A stretch of 64,000 bases of DNA from contig CACGZG010000001.1 of the NCBI GenBank assembly GCA_902577525.1, forward strand, positions 62,001 through 126,000. Reading direction: 5' to 3'. The notes beneath the pieces are model-generated. The model did not search any database, had not been told where the DNA came from, and saw only the letters and a program-made list of their open reading frames with translations. This stretch comes from an uncultured Pelagibacteraceae bacterium. GTDB lineage: Bacteria > Pseudomonadota > Alphaproteobacteria > Pelagibacterales > Pelagibacteraceae. Made by a program: the position numbers and the translations under genes. Positions 54,957-64,000 of this stretch are shown here, piece after piece. Positions within the stretch are counted from its first letter, which is position 1. Every line of letters begins with the position of its first letter.

Positions 54957-56032
54957 TAGTATTTATTATTAGTTTTAACAATATCCACATTATGAACCAT
55001 GCTTTCATAAAATCCAGCCTTAGTAATTTTAACAAATTGTGGATTTTTTCTCAGATATTTAATCTGTTTTGACCCAAGATACCCCATTGATGACTTAAGA
55101 CCGCCTATAAGTTTATATATTACATTCCCTACCCTTCCTTTATATTTTGCTAAACCTTCTACGCCTTCAGGAACATATTTTGATATATCTTTTTGCTTAT
55201 TTTGAAAATATCTATCTGCAGATCCTTTGTTCATAGCACCAACTGAGCCCATTCCTCGAAAACTTTTGAATAATTTACCATTTTTTTTTATAAGCTTCCC
55301 TGGAGTTTCATCTGTGCCTGCAAACAATGAACCTATCATGACAGCATCAGCACCAGCAGCAAATGCTTTAGCCAAGTCTCCTGAATATTTAATACCTCCG
55401 TCAGATATAATTTTTACCTTTTTATTTTTAACTCCATTTCTCACATTTAAAATTGCGCTTAATTGAGGAACTCCAATACCTGCAACGAGTCTTGTAGTAC
55501 AAATTGAACCAGGACCTATACCAACTTTAATTACATCAACTCCCAATTTATTTAAGTATTTTGCTGCCTCTGCTGAAGCAATGTTTCCAGCACATAATGC
55601 GGTCTTTTTATTTTTTTTCTTTTTAATGAATTTTATTATTTCAAGGACTTTTTTTGTATGACCATGAGCTGTATCCACAACTATCATATTAATATTTTCT
55701 TTTAAAATAGCACTTGCTCTCTCATACTCATTTGGACCTGCTCCCACAGCAGCTCCTACTAAAAGTTTTAGCTTTTTTACTTTTTTTATTTCTTGAACTT
55801 GTTTCTTAATATCTAAGTTTCTATGAATTATTCCAAGACCTCCAGCTTTTGCGATTGCAATAGCCATTTTACTCTCAGTAACTGTATCCATCGCTGAGGA
55901 TATAAGGGGGATTTTTAATTTTAGATAATTTGTTAATTTAATACTTGTGTCTACTTGTGAAGGCAGAACTTCTGAGTATTTTGGAACTAAAGTTACGTCA
56001 TCAAAGGTAAGTGCTTCTTTTATAGGAACCAT
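54956..56032 (-). CDS. guaB: Inosine-5'-monophosphate dehydrogenase lacking CBS domains
   Basis: 358 residues against about 490 for typical bacterial IMPDH. N-terminal [21 protein letters not shown] is intact, catalytic C178 lies in [11 protein letters not shown], and [36 protein letters not shown] and the flap YFQ[16 protein letters not shown] follow. The roughly 120-residue Bateman (CBS pair) module normally between [10 protein letters not shown] and LLVGAAVGA is missing, with no sign of a frameshift. It oxidises IMP to XMP with NAD+. It lacks the module through which ATP/GTP usually act. First in guaB-TPR-guaA-panB. Confidence 0.95.
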   Translation of the reverse strand: MVPIKEALTFDDVTLVPKYSEVLPSQVDTSIKLTNYLKLKIPLISSAMDTVTESKMAIAIAKAGGLGIIHRNLDIKKQVQEIKKVKKLKLLVGAAVGAGPNEYERASAILKENINMIVVDTAHGHTKKVLEIIKFIKKKKNKKTALCAGNIASAEAAKYLNKLGVDVIKVGIGPGSICTTRLVAGIGVPQLSAILNVRNGVKNKKVKIISDGGIKYSGDLAKAFAAGADAVMIGSLFAGTDETPGKLIKKNGKLFKSFRGMGSVGAMNKGSADRYFQNKQKDISKYVPEGVEGLAKYKGRVGNVIYKLIGGLKSSMGYLGSKQIKYLRKNPQFVKITKAGFYESMVHNVDIVKTNNKY

Positions 56033-56069
56033 AATCCTTTATATATGATTCCTTTTATTTTAAAAGAGC

Positions 56070-56681
56070 CTATCTAATTTTTTTACAAATAATAAAACTT
56101 TCCTTAGAGTCCTTCCGACTAGATTTTGGTTTAAAAACCCTAACTTCTTTAAAAATTTTTTTTCCAAGTGCGACAATTTCATTGAAAGTACTTCCCATAA
56201 AAATTTTTGAAACAAAAAAACCATTAATAGAAATTACATCTTTTGAAAAATTCATAGCTTCTTTGCATAATTCGCCTGTTTGAATTGAGTCAATATCTTT
56301 AATACCTGTAGTATTTACGGCCATATCAGAAATTATTACATCTATTTTATTAGTTAAATTTTCTTTAATTTTTTTTTGAATTTCTAGCTCTGTAAAGTCA
56401 CCTTTTATTTGAATCGTATTTTCAATTTTTTTCATTTCTTTTAAATCTAAACAAATTATTTTTCCATTTTTAACAATTTTAGATACATACTGCGACCAGC
56501 TTCCTGGAGCTGCTCCTATATCTAAAACTGTCATCCCTCCCTTAAAAATTTTGAATTTTTCATTTATTTCAATTAACTTATATGCAGATCTTGCTCTATA
56601 GCCATCAACTTTGGATTGACGTACATATATATCTCTATGTTGTTTGTTAATCCAGTTTTTTGAAATTTTATTTTTTTTCAA
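56070..56681 (-). CDS. rlmE: 23S rRNA (U2552-2'-O) methyltransferase RlmE (FtsJ)
   Basis: 203 residues. SAM motif TVLDIGAAPGSWSQYV; the K-D-K-E catalytic set can be placed in RSAYKLIE, ISDMAVN, FVSKIFMG and KESFIICKK. Methylates U2552 in the ribosomal A-loop late in 50S assembly. It immediately follows the glycosyltransferase gene (1-base gap) on the same strand. Confidence 0.93.
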   Translation of the reverse strand: MKKNKISKNWINKQHRDIYVRQSKVDGYRARSAYKLIEINEKFKIFKGGMTVLDIGAAPGSWSQYVSKIVKNGKIICLDLKEMKKIENTIQIKGDFTELEIQKKIKENLTNKIDVIISDMAVNTTGIKDIDSIQTGELCKEAMNFSKDVISINGFFVSKIFMGSTFNEIVALGKKIFKEVRVFKPKSSRKDSKESFIICKKIR

Positions 56682-57593
56682 CTATTTATTATATCTTAAG
56701 CTCTTAAGAGTTTTTTTATTATCTAAAGTTTCAATTTCAATTTTTATAGTTTCGTCAATTCTCATGTCTTTTCCATCTTTCCAAATTCCAGCAGCAAGAT
56801 GTATAATACCAATTTTATAATTTGGTAAATATGGTTCAACAAATGTTTTTTTATTTTGATCAAATTTAGGAAGCAGATTGCTTGTAATCCAATTACAATT
56901 AAGAGGTAAAAATTCAGTTTTTAATTCATCAATATAAACTGACATATTAATAGCTAAACCCTCAGAACCAAAAATATTGCCAGCCTTAAGTGTCAATTTT
57001 AAATTGTCTTGCCAAATTTTCCATCCAGGTGAATTTTTCTCTAACGAAAAAACTCCAATATTTATATGAGGTGCAAATGCTAATTTTCTAGCTTTATTAT
57101 AAGGAACATTTGATTTTATAGCATGTTTAAAATTTTGTGATTTTATGATGGCTAATTTTCCAATTAGCCAATTCACTTTTGAAGTTATCTTGTATCCTGG
57201 TCCTATAGTTTGGGTTATACCTAATTTACCATTATCACAGGCTCTAAAATACAATTCAACAGATGACCAATCATTTACCCAAGCGTCACAATCTATCCAT
57301 AAATATTTATTATAATTTGGAAAATACTTTGGTAAAAACGCTCTTGATACTTGACTTTTTAACCATTCTTTACCTTTAACTTTATAAGCAGGTACTTCAA
57401 TGTCCCATTCAGCGGGTTTAATTTCATCAACTTTTTTTAATAATGAATTTTTCTGATTATCGGTCAAACCTGCATCTAAAATGCATATAGAAATGTTTTC
57501 ACTTTCTTTAAATCTTTTAATGGAGTCTACTAATTCTTCTAATAAAGGAAAGTAATTAGCATCTGCTAATGATACGATTGTTTTATTTTTCAT
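56682..57593 (-). CDS. GT-A-type (GT8-like) glycosyltransferase, unknown specificity
   Basis: 303 residues. TIVSLADANYFPLLEELVDSI opens a GT-A fold. YNKYLWIDCDAWVNDW carries the metal-binding DxD (DCD). HINIGVFSLEKNSPGWKIWQ and IGIIHLAAGIW (late His ligand) resemble GT8-family ends. No signal peptide or membrane helix. It is coupled to pssA (1-base overlap) and adjacent to rlmE, an odd location for a sugar transferase. Confidence 0.75.
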   Translation of the reverse strand: MKNKTIVSLADANYFPLLEELVDSIKRFKESENISICILDAGLTDNQKNSLLKKVDEIKPAEWDIEVPAYKVKGKEWLKSQVSRAFLPKYFPNYNKYLWIDCDAWVNDWSSVELYFRACDNGKLGITQTIGPGYKITSKVNWLIGKLAIIKSQNFKHAIKSNVPYNKARKLAFAPHINIGVFSLEKNSPGWKIWQDNLKLTLKAGNIFGSEGLAINMSVYIDELKTEFLPLNCNWITSNLLPKFDQNKKTFVEPYLPNYKIGIIHLAAGIWKDGKDMRIDETIKIEIETLDNKKTLKSLRYNK

Positions 57594-58396
57594 TAAAGTA
57601 CGTCTTCAAGATCATCTTCGTCTTGAATTCTGTCATTTTCATGTTGTTTCTTAATTCTTTGATAATGTATAAAGCTTATAGGCAATAACAAAACGTATAT
57701 AACAGAGCTTAATGCAATTACATTAAATGTATAAATAAGTAGAAGTCCAAAAAATAAAATTATACTAAATAATAAAAAAATAGTTGTTCTTCTAGGAATA
57801 ACTATTTTTTTAAAAGAATACGTCGGAAATTTACTAATTAATAAAAATGATGTTAAAATAAAAAATACTGGAACAATGATATCATAATTTAGTTTAAAAT
57901 AATTAAATCCACTTAAGCTTATGATAAGTGGTGTAAGGACTAAAATTCCCCCAGCAGGTGATGGAACACCTTCAAAAAAATTATCTCTCCAAGAGGCTTC
58001 TTGATTAGAATTAACATTAAACCTAGCCAATCTAAGAGCAACACAAATTACATAGACCAAACAAAGCAGCCAACCAAATCGACCAAGAGTATTAAGCTTC
58101 CAAAAAAACATTATGAAAGCTGGGGCGACTCCAAAACTAATCATATCTGTAAGAGAGTCTAGTTCTTTTCCAACTTTAGATGTTCCTTTAATTAATCTTG
58201 CAATTCTTCCATCTAAACCATCAATTAAAGCAGCAAAAATAATTGCTATAATTGCTAATTCAAATTTACCATCTAATGCAAATCTTATTGAAGTTAAACC
58301 TATACAAACTCCTATCAGAGTTAACATATTTGGTAAAATTACTCTTGCACTTTTTTTATCTGAAACAATCTTAAAATTTTTTTTTTGTGGTTCCAT
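57593..58396 (-). CDS. pssA: CDP-diacylglycerol-serine O-phosphatidyltransferase
   Basis: 267 residues, type II Pss with about eight helices. The CDP-alcohol phosphotransferase motif (D-G-x2-A-R-x8-G-x3-D-x3-D) is exact: DGRIARLIKGTSKVGKELD plus SLTD. Makes phosphatidylserine, the precursor of phosphatidylethanolamine. The C-terminal 20 residues are acidic (ENDRIQDEDDLEDVL). It starts at the psd stop with a 1-base overlap. Confidence 0.94.
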   Translation of the reverse strand: MEPQKKNFKIVSDKKSARVILPNMLTLIGVCIGLTSIRFALDGKFELAIIAIIFAALIDGLDGRIARLIKGTSKVGKELDSLTDMISFGVAPAFIMFFWKLNTLGRFGWLLCLVYVICVALRLARFNVNSNQEASWRDNFFEGVPSPAGGILVLTPLIISLSGFNYFKLNYDIIVPVFFILTSFLLISKFPTYSFKKIVIPRRTTIFLLFSIILFFGLLLIYTFNVIALSSVIYVLLLPISFIHYQRIKKQHENDRIQDEDDLEDVL

Positions 58397-59043
58397 TATT
58401 TTTTAGCTAGTAAAGTTTCTCCAGCTATTGCAGTTTGACCAACTTTTACTAAAGGTTCATAGTTTTCATAATATACATCTGCTCTACTTCCAAATCTAAT
58501 CATACCTACTCTATCACCTTGATTCAAATCTTGATCTTTATCAGACTCACAAACTATTCTACGAGCTACCAAGCCTGCTATTTGAACAAGTATTATATCA
58601 TTATTTTCTCGGTCTTTTATTTTGTAATAATTTCTTTCATTATCTTCACTGGCTTTGTCTAGGGAAGCATTTAAAAATTTTCCAGGTTTATATAAAATTT
58701 CCTCAATTTTTCCACTACATGGTGTTCTGTTTACATGGCAATCAAAAACATTCATAAAAATACTTATTTTTTTAAATTTCTTATTTTCCAAACTTAATTC
58801 TTTAGGACCATCAACTTCCTCAACTTTTATAATTTCTCCATCAGCAGGACTAACAAGATAATTGTCATCATTGATTATAATTCTATCTGGATCTCTGAAA
58901 AAATAATAAACCCAAATAGTTAAAATTAATCCTATTAAACCCAAAAAATTACTAAAAACATAAAAGATAATAGTAATTATTACTGCTATAACTAAAAATT
59001 TATAGCCTTCAGCGTGTATCTTTGGAAAAATCTTAGTAAACAT
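58396..59043 (-). CDS. psd: Phosphatidylserine decarboxylase, short type
   Basis: 215 residues, the short archaeal/alphaproteobacterial form. N-terminal membrane helices (about 15-50), then SPADGEIIKVEEVDGP, MNVFDCHVNRTPCSG and GMIRFGSRADVY, where self-cleavage at the Gly-Ser bond creates the pyruvoyl group. Makes phosphatidylethanolamine. psd-pssA-glycosyltransferase-rlmE form one minus-strand run. Confidence 0.94.
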   Translation of the reverse strand: MFTKIFPKIHAEGYKFLVIAVIITIIFYVFSNFLGLIGLILTIWVYYFFRDPDRIIINDDNYLVSPADGEIIKVEEVDGPKELSLENKKFKKISIFMNVFDCHVNRTPCSGKIEEILYKPGKFLNASLDKASEDNERNYYKIKDRENNDIILVQIAGLVARRIVCESDKDQDLNQGDRVGMIRFGSRADVYYENYEPLVKVGQTAIAGETLLAKK

Positions 59044-59118
59044 ATTCTTCTATTTGATAATTTGTCATTAATATGTATATAAAATCGCGAAATTCAATTA
59101 TTAAGATAATAAAATAAA

Positions 59119-60334
59119 GTGAGTAAAATTAACGTTAAAAACCCTATTGTAGAGTTAGATGGTGATGAAATGACCAGAATAATCTGGGAATTCATTAAAA
59201 AAAAATTAATTCTTCCCTACCTTGATCTTGGTATCGAATATTACGATTTAGGAATGAAAAGTAGAGATAATACTGATGATAAAATTACAATAGACTCAGC
59301 TAATGCAATCAAAAAAATTGGTGTAGGTATTAAGTGTGCAACTATTACACCTGATGAGGCTCGAGTTGAGGAATTTAAATTAAAAAAAAATGTGGAGATC
59401 ACCAAACGGAACGATCAGAAATATTATTGGGGGTACAGTCTTTAGAGAGCCAATAATTTGCAATAATATTCCTAAGTTAGTCCCTTCTTGGTCAGATCCG
59501 GTGGTTATTGGAAGGCATGCTTTTGGAGATCAATATAGAGCAACTGACTTTAAGGTTCCTGGTAAAGGAAAAATGGAAATTAAATGGACTTCTGAGGATG
59601 GGAAAGAAGAAATTAAACATGAAGTTTTTAATTTTACAGGTCCAGGTGTTGCACTTTCAATGTACAACTTAGATAAATCAATTGAAGATTTTGCTAGATC
59701 TTGTTTTAGTTATGGATTGATTAAAAATTGGCCTGTCTATTTATCAACTAAAAATACAATTTTAAAAAAATATGATGGTAGATTTAAAGATATATTTGAA
59801 GATGTATTTAACAAAGAATTTAAGAAAAAATTTGAAGATGCAAAAATTACTTATGAACATAGATTAATTGATGACATGGTAGCTTGTGCTATGAAATGGA
59901 GTGGTAAATATATATGGGCATGTAAAAATTATGATGGTGATGTTCAGTCAGATACTATGGCTCAGGGTTACGGTTCATTGGGTTTAATGACTAGTACTTT
60001 GTTAACACCTGATGGAAAAATAATGGAAGCAGAGGCTGCGCATGGGACTGTTACAAGGCATTATAGAATGCATCAACAAGGAAAGGAAACATCTACTAAT
60101 CCTATTGCATCAATTTTCGCTTGGACACGTGGATTAGCTCATAGAGGTAAGCTTGATGGGAATAATGAACTTATAAAATTTGCAAATACGATTGAGCAAG
60201 TATGTATTGAAAGTGTTGAAAATGGATCAATGACTAAAGATCTTGCAATATTAGTTGGACCTTCAAGTAAATATCTCACAACTAATCAATTTTTAGATGT
60301 GATAGATAAAAATCTTAAAAAAAAATTAAATTAA
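59119..60334 (+). pseudogene. icd: NADP-type isocitrate dehydrogenase, frame broken at a run of nine A
   Basis: GTG start at 59119. The first part ([15 protein letters not shown] to [10 protein letters not shown]) and the second part ([22 protein letters not shown] to the end) lie in different frames, joined at nine A (59382-59390). With eight A the reading is one 404-residue protein, [15 protein letters not shown], exactly as in homodimeric eukaryotic-type IDH. Read literally, the first frame stops at 59445 after 108 residues. All other active-site parts are intact ([32 protein letters not shown]). It oxidises isocitrate to 2-oxoglutarate in the TCA cycle. Loss would be surprising; see findings. 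Confidence 0.9.
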
Positions 60335-62992
60335 AGATTTTATTTTCTCAAAAGCTTCATTAATTTTACTTTGATGCTGGCCACCAGCTTGAGCAAAATC
60401 TTTTCTTCCACCCCCACCTTGACCTCCAATTACTTCAGAGCATATCTTTACAAATTTAACAGCGTCAAATTTTGAAGTTAATTTGTCTGTAATGCCTACA
60501 GCAACTCCAACTTTATCATCTTTGCTTGCAAAAACAATTATAATTCCATTACCTAAATCTTTTTTTCCGTTATCGACAAGTTTTCTTAATTCTTTAGGAG
60601 GAAGACCATCTACATTTTGAAATCTTACTTTTATACCTTTAATCTCCTCATCTTTAATTTTATTTTTATTCTTGTCATTTAATATTGTTTTCACAGATAA
60701 AGTTTCTAATTGTTTAGTTAAATTTTTTATTAACAATTTTTGATCTGATTGATCTAAAGTTGGTTTACCTCCTAAACTAGTTATCTGTTGAGTAAGATCA
60801 TTTATAATTTCATCATTCTTTTCAGAAGATTGATTAAATAATTTCTCTTTATTCTTTAGATAATCCTCTAATTGATTATCTCTTAAAGCCTCTATTCTTC
60901 TTATTCCTGCTGCTATTGAAGATTGACTGGTTATTTTAAATTTTCCGATATCACCAGTATTTTTTACGTGAGTTCCACCACAAAGTTCAGTAGAAAAATA
61001 GTTACCATTATCACCTCCCATCGAAAGAACCCTAACTTCATCACCATATTTTTCACCAAATAAAGCCAATGCACCATTTTCTACAGCTTCATCAGGGGTC
61101 ATTAAACGAGTTCGTACTTCTGTTTTTTTCGAAACCATTGAATTCACAAATTGTTCAATTTTATCTATTTCATCATCAGAAATAGGCTTCATATGACTAA
61201 AATCAAATCTTAATCTACTTGGCTCAACTAAGGAACCTTTTTGAGTAACATGTGTACCCAAAACTCTTCTTAAAGATTCATGTAACAAATGAGTTGCTGA
61301 ATGATAAGCTCTAGTATCATTTCTTCTTGTTTCATTTATTTTCATCTCAACACTATCATTTAATTTTATAGATCCACTTTTTACTTTTCCATAATGAACA
61401 AAAAGATCTCCTAATTTCTTTTGTACATCTGATACTTCAAATCTGAAATCTCCAGAAATAATTTCCCCAGTATCGCCAACTTGTCCACCTGACTCTCCAT
61501 AAAAGGGTGTTTGATTAGTTATTATCATTCCCTCATCATTTGATTTCAAATCTTTTACTTCTTTATTATCTTTTAATAATGATAAAATGACACCCTCAGC
61601 CTGATTTGTTTCATAGCCTAAAAATTCTGTTGCGCCTAATTTATCCTTTATTCCGAACCAAACATCTTCTACTGCAGCATCTCCTGATCCTTTCCAATTT
61701 TTTTTGGCAAGCTCTCTACTTTCTTGCATCAATAATTGAAATTTTTTTGTATCAATTGATAAAGATTTATTTCTCAAGATATCTTCAGTAAGATCTAAAG
61801 GAAATCCATAAGTGTCATACAATTTAAAAGCAACATCACCAGGAAGAACTTTATCTATTTTAGTTATTTCATCATTTAATATTTTAATTCCTCTATCTAA
61901 AAGAATTAAAAATTTTTCTTCCTCCATTTTAAGAGTTTCTTTAATCAATGACTCAGCTCTTTTTAATTCAGGATAGTTTCCTGACATTTCATTTTTTAGT
62001 GTTTCAAATAAATTGTAAAAAACAGGATTTTTAGATCCTAACAAATGTGAATGTCTCATTCCTCTTCTCATAATTCTTCTTAGAACATAACCCCTGCCTT
62101 CGTTAGATGGTAAAACTCCTTCAGCTATTAAGAATGAGCTTGCCCTTAAATGATCTGCAATAACTCTAAAACTTGAAAGATTATTTTGATCTGGTTTTTT
62201 CTTAACAATTTCAGAAGTTGATTGAATTAGTTTTTGAAAATGATCTGTTTCATAATTATCATGAGTACCCTGAAGTAAAGCTGCAATTCTTTCTAATCCC
62301 ATACCTGTATCGACTGAAGGCTTTGGCAAATTAATTCTTTTATCTTTTGAAACTTGTTCATATTGCATGAAAACAAGGTTCCAAATTTCAATAAAACGAT
62401 CACCATCTTCATCTTTTGAGCCTGGTAAACCACCTTTTAAATGATCTCCATGATCATAAAATATTTCAGAACATGGACCACAAGGTCCTGTCTCTCCCAT
62501 TGACCAAAAATTATCTGAAGTTGCAATTCTTATAATTCGATCATCGTTGAAACCCGCTATTTTCTTCCAAATATTGAAGGCTTCATCATCTTCATGAAAA
62601 ACTGTTACATAAAGTCTATTTTTATCTAAACCAAAGTCTTTAGTAATTAAATCCCATGCATAATGGATAGCTTTCTCTTTGAAATAATCACCAAAAGAAA
62701 AATTTCCTAGCATCTCAAAAAAAGTGTGGTGCCTTGGTGTATAACCAACATTTTCTAGGTCATTATGTTTTCCACCTGCCCGCACACATTTTTGTGAAGT
62801 GGTTGCCCTTTGATAATCTCTTTTTTCTAAACCAGTAAATACATTCTTAAACTGTACCATTCCAGAATTAGCAAACATCAATGTAGGATCATTATTTGGA
62901 ACTAGATTGCTCGACTCAATAATCTTATGATCATTCTTCTCAAAATATTTTAAGAATGTTTCTCTAATTTGATTTAGTGTTTTTTGAGCCAT
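60326..62992 (-). CDS. alaS: Alanyl-tRNA synthetase
   Basis: 888 residues. Catalytic domain with [31 protein letters not shown] and [19 protein letters not shown]; editing domain with [11 protein letters not shown] and [17 protein letters not shown] (zinc/editing His and Cys); C-terminal DHH-linked domain with [13 protein letters not shown]. Its 3' end runs 9 bases into the convergent icd. Confidence 0.97.
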   Translation of the reverse strand: MAQKTLNQIRETFLKYFEKNDHKIIESSNLVPNNDPTLMFANSGMVQFKNVFTGLEKRDYQRATTSQKCVRAGGKHNDLENVGYTPRHHTFFEMLGNFSFGDYFKEKAIHYAWDLITKDFGLDKNRLYVTVFHEDDEAFNIWKKIAGFNDDRIIRIATSDNFWSMGETGPCGPCSEIFYDHGDHLKGGLPGSKDEDGDRFIEIWNLVFMQYEQVSKDKRINLPKPSVDTGMGLERIAALLQGTHDNYETDHFQKLIQSTSEIVKKKPDQNNLSSFRVIADHLRASSFLIAEGVLPSNEGRGYVLRRIMRRGMRHSHLLGSKNPVFYNLFETLKNEMSGNYPELKRAESLIKETLKMEEEKFLILLDRGIKILNDEITKIDKVLPGDVAFKLYDTYGFPLDLTEDILRNKSLSIDTKKFQLLMQESRELAKKNWKGSGDAAVEDVWFGIKDKLGATEFLGYETNQAEGVILSLLKDNKEVKDLKSNDEGMIITNQTPFYGESGGQVGDTGEIISGDFRFEVSDVQKKLGDLFVHYGKVKSGSIKLNDSVEMKINETRRNDTRAYHSATHLLHESLRRVLGTHVTQKGSLVEPSRLRFDFSHMKPISDDEIDKIEQFVNSMVSKKTEVRTRLMTPDEAVENGALALFGEKYGDEVRVLSMGGDNGNYFSTELCGGTHVKNTGDIGKFKITSQSSIAAGIRRIEALRDNQLEDYLKNKEKLFNQSSEKNDEIINDLTQQITSLGGKPTLDQSDQKLLIKNLTKQLETLSVKTILNDKNKNKIKDEEIKGIKVRFQNVDGLPPKELRKLVDNGKKDLGNGIIIVFASKDDKVGVAVGITDKLTSKFDAVKFVKICSEVIGGQGGGGRKDFAQAGGQHQSKINEAFEKIKSLI

Positions 62993-63043
62993 ATTTTTAA
63001 AATACAGCTTTTTTGTTCTATGTCTAGATAGCGGTAAAGGGGC

Positions 63044-63068
63044 AAAGGCGCTTATTATAAGCGCCTTT
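63044..63068 (-). terminator. Intrinsic terminator downstream of recA
   Basis: AAAGGCGCTTA and TAAGCGCCTTT form a perfect 11-bp, G+C-rich stem with a 3-base loop, 26 bases after the recA stop and before alaS on the same strand. The T-tract is short, but G+C-rich stems are rare in this sequence, so it stands out. It separates recA from alaS transcription. Confidence 0.75.
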
Positions 63069-63093
63069 TATAATTTAAAGATGACCTTTAATT

Positions 63094-64000
63094 TTAGTTC
63101 TTTTTTGAGGGTGTAGTTTCTTTTGCAGCCTCTTCTTTTTCAGCTACTTTCTTCTCTTTTTCAATCTTTTCAGGACTTAATGGATTTCCCTCAATTTTCT
63201 TTGAAATCACACCAGCTTTTTCTCTAATTGCCATTTCTATTTCTGCAGCAACTTTAGGATTTTGAGCAAGATAAGTTTTTGCGTTTTCTCTACCTTGTCC
63301 AATCTTCTCACCTTTATAAGCATACCATGCACCTGATTTTTCAATAATATCAGCTTTAGCACCTAGGTCGACTAATTCACCCATTTTACTAATTCCTCTG
63401 CCATACATTAAATCAAACTCAACAACTTTGAATGGTGGTGCAACTTTATTTTTAACTACTTTTACTCTTGTAGTATTTCCAATAATTTCATCTTTATCTT
63501 TAATAGCACCAATTCTTCTAATATCCATTCTCACAGATGAATAAAACTTAAGTGCATTTCCTCCTGATGTCGTTTCAGGACTTCCAAACATTACTCCAAT
63601 TTTCATTCTAATTTGATTGATGAAAATCATCATTGTGTTTGTATTTGAAATTGAACCAGTTAATTTTCTTAAAGCCTGACTCATTAATCTTGATTGAAGA
63701 CCAACGTGATGATCACCCATCTCTCCTTCAATTTCAGCTTTTGGAGTTAAAGCTGCAACAGAGTCAATTACGATAACTGAAATAGAGCCTGATTTTACTA
63801 GCGTATCAGCGATTTCTAAAGCTTGCTCACCTGCATCTGGTTGAGAGATTAAAAGCTCTTCAGTATTTACTCCTAATTTTTTTGCATAAACTGGATCTAA
63901 AGCATGCTCTGCATCAACAAAGGCACAAATTCCACCTGCCTTTTGAGCTTCAGCAACAACTTGTAATGCTAATGTTGTTTTTCCAGATGACTCTGGTCCG
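63094..64000 (-). CDS. recA: Recombinase RecA (N-terminal part outside window)
   Basis: The frame is open on the minus strand to base 64000; about 301 residues are visible. It enters in the Walker [10 protein letters not shown], then [36 protein letters not shown], the L1/L2 DNA-binding loops ([39 protein letters not shown]), and an acidic/basic C-terminal tail ending ETTPSKKN. Central to recombination and the SOS response. A start at 63720 would be an internal Met only. Confidence 0.97.
   Translation of the reverse strand, partial: GPESSGKTTLALQVVAEAQKAGGICAFVDAEHALDPVYAKKLGVNTEELLISQPDAGEQALEIADTLVKSGSISVIVIDSVAALTPKAEIEGEMGDHHVGLQSRLMSQALRKLTGSISNTNTMMIFINQIRMKIGVMFGSPETTSGGNALKFYSSVRMDIRRIGAIKDKDEIIGNTTRVKVVKNKVAPPFKVVEFDLMYGRGISKMGELVDLGAKADIIEKSGAWYAYKGEKIGQGRENAKTYLAQNPKVAAEIEMAIREKAGVISKKIEGNPLSPEKIEKEKKVAEKEEAAKETTPSKKN

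Noticed and set aside
54956-56032. Frameshift or truncation explaining short GuaB
   Set aside because: Both flanks of the missing CBS module are in the same frame and join at the expected loop, as in other CBS-less enzymes.
1-64000. CRISPR array, tRNA, rRNA, insertion sequence, prophage or replication origin
   Set aside because: No direct-repeat arrays, tRNA cloverleaf, transposase, integrase, or DnaA-box cluster was noticed on reading; gaps are too short for most of these. A computed search (tRNAscan, repeat finder) would settle it.

Overview
Strongly A+T-rich bacterial chromosome (about 70% A+T by eye), densely coded. Genes mostly abut or overlap by 1-14 bases, and no gap between genes exceeds about 190 bases. 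The family content, the lptD-surA-pdxA-rsmA and rpsF-rpsR-rplI-dnaB orders, the plant/alphaproteobacterial type of glutamate-cysteine ligase and a tandem glycine riboswitch before gcvT fit a streamlined marine alphaproteobacterium of the SAR11 (Pelagibacterales) type. The assignment comes from gene content and style, not from a database search. I saw no tRNA or rRNA gene, CRISPR array, insertion sequence or prophage.

Layout. 1-4019 (+): end of lptD, then surA, pdxA, rsmA (outer-membrane assembly, vitamin B6, rRNA methylation). 4008-6600 (-): fabD-fabG-acpP-gmk. 6688-17314 (+): a gapless run rpsF-rpsR-rplI-dnaB-RND/MMPL exporter-cvpA-purF-HD oxygenase-like gene-gshA-gshB-EamA permease, then an MFS permease, with cmk convergent. 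19420-21420 (+): three poorly known genes (TupA-like ATP-grasp, K/E-rich coiled coil, 75-residue protein). 21422-26577 (-): mobA-moeA-EamA permease-creatinase-amidinotransferase. 26621-34225 (+): NifU-like scaffold, HPP membrane protein, fdhD, the two subunits of an NAD-dependent molybdenum formate dehydrogenase, selO. 34226-44670: gcvT-gcvH-gcvP, followed without a gap by an FAD oxidoreductase/DUF1365/Cfa-like/DUF3833 lipid-modification cluster, with an SDR, tspO and a DAO-family oxidoreductase. 44861-51474: EamA permease, pxpC, pxpB and divergent pxpA (5-oxoprolinase), a TPR protein and a TRAP transporter. 51588-58396 and on: TerC-like membrane protein, guaB-TPR-guaA-panB, rlmE-glycosyltransferase-pssA-psd, icd, alaS, recA (cut by the window end).

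Themes. Several blocks meet at one-carbon, glycine and glutamate metabolism: glycine cleavage under a glycine riboswitch, formate oxidation, creatine/guanidino compounds (giving sarcosine, glycine, urea), glutathione synthesis, and 5-oxoproline recycling beside a TRAP uptake system.

Most notable points: (1) panB and icd are each thrown out of frame by a run of nine A that would read correctly with eight; this is either a shared homopolymer base-calling error or a slippage-dependent gene pair. (2) The P1 helix of the second glycine aptamer is a perfect 12-bp pairing that contains the gcvT start codon. (3) An HD protein between purF and gshA keeps all six diiron ligands of the PhnZ oxygenase family but not its phosphonate-contact residues. 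(4) Creatinase and a glycine amidinotransferase homologue sit together with a permease. (5) GuaB has no CBS domains. (6) The formate dehydrogenase beta subunit lacks one canonical cluster cysteine.
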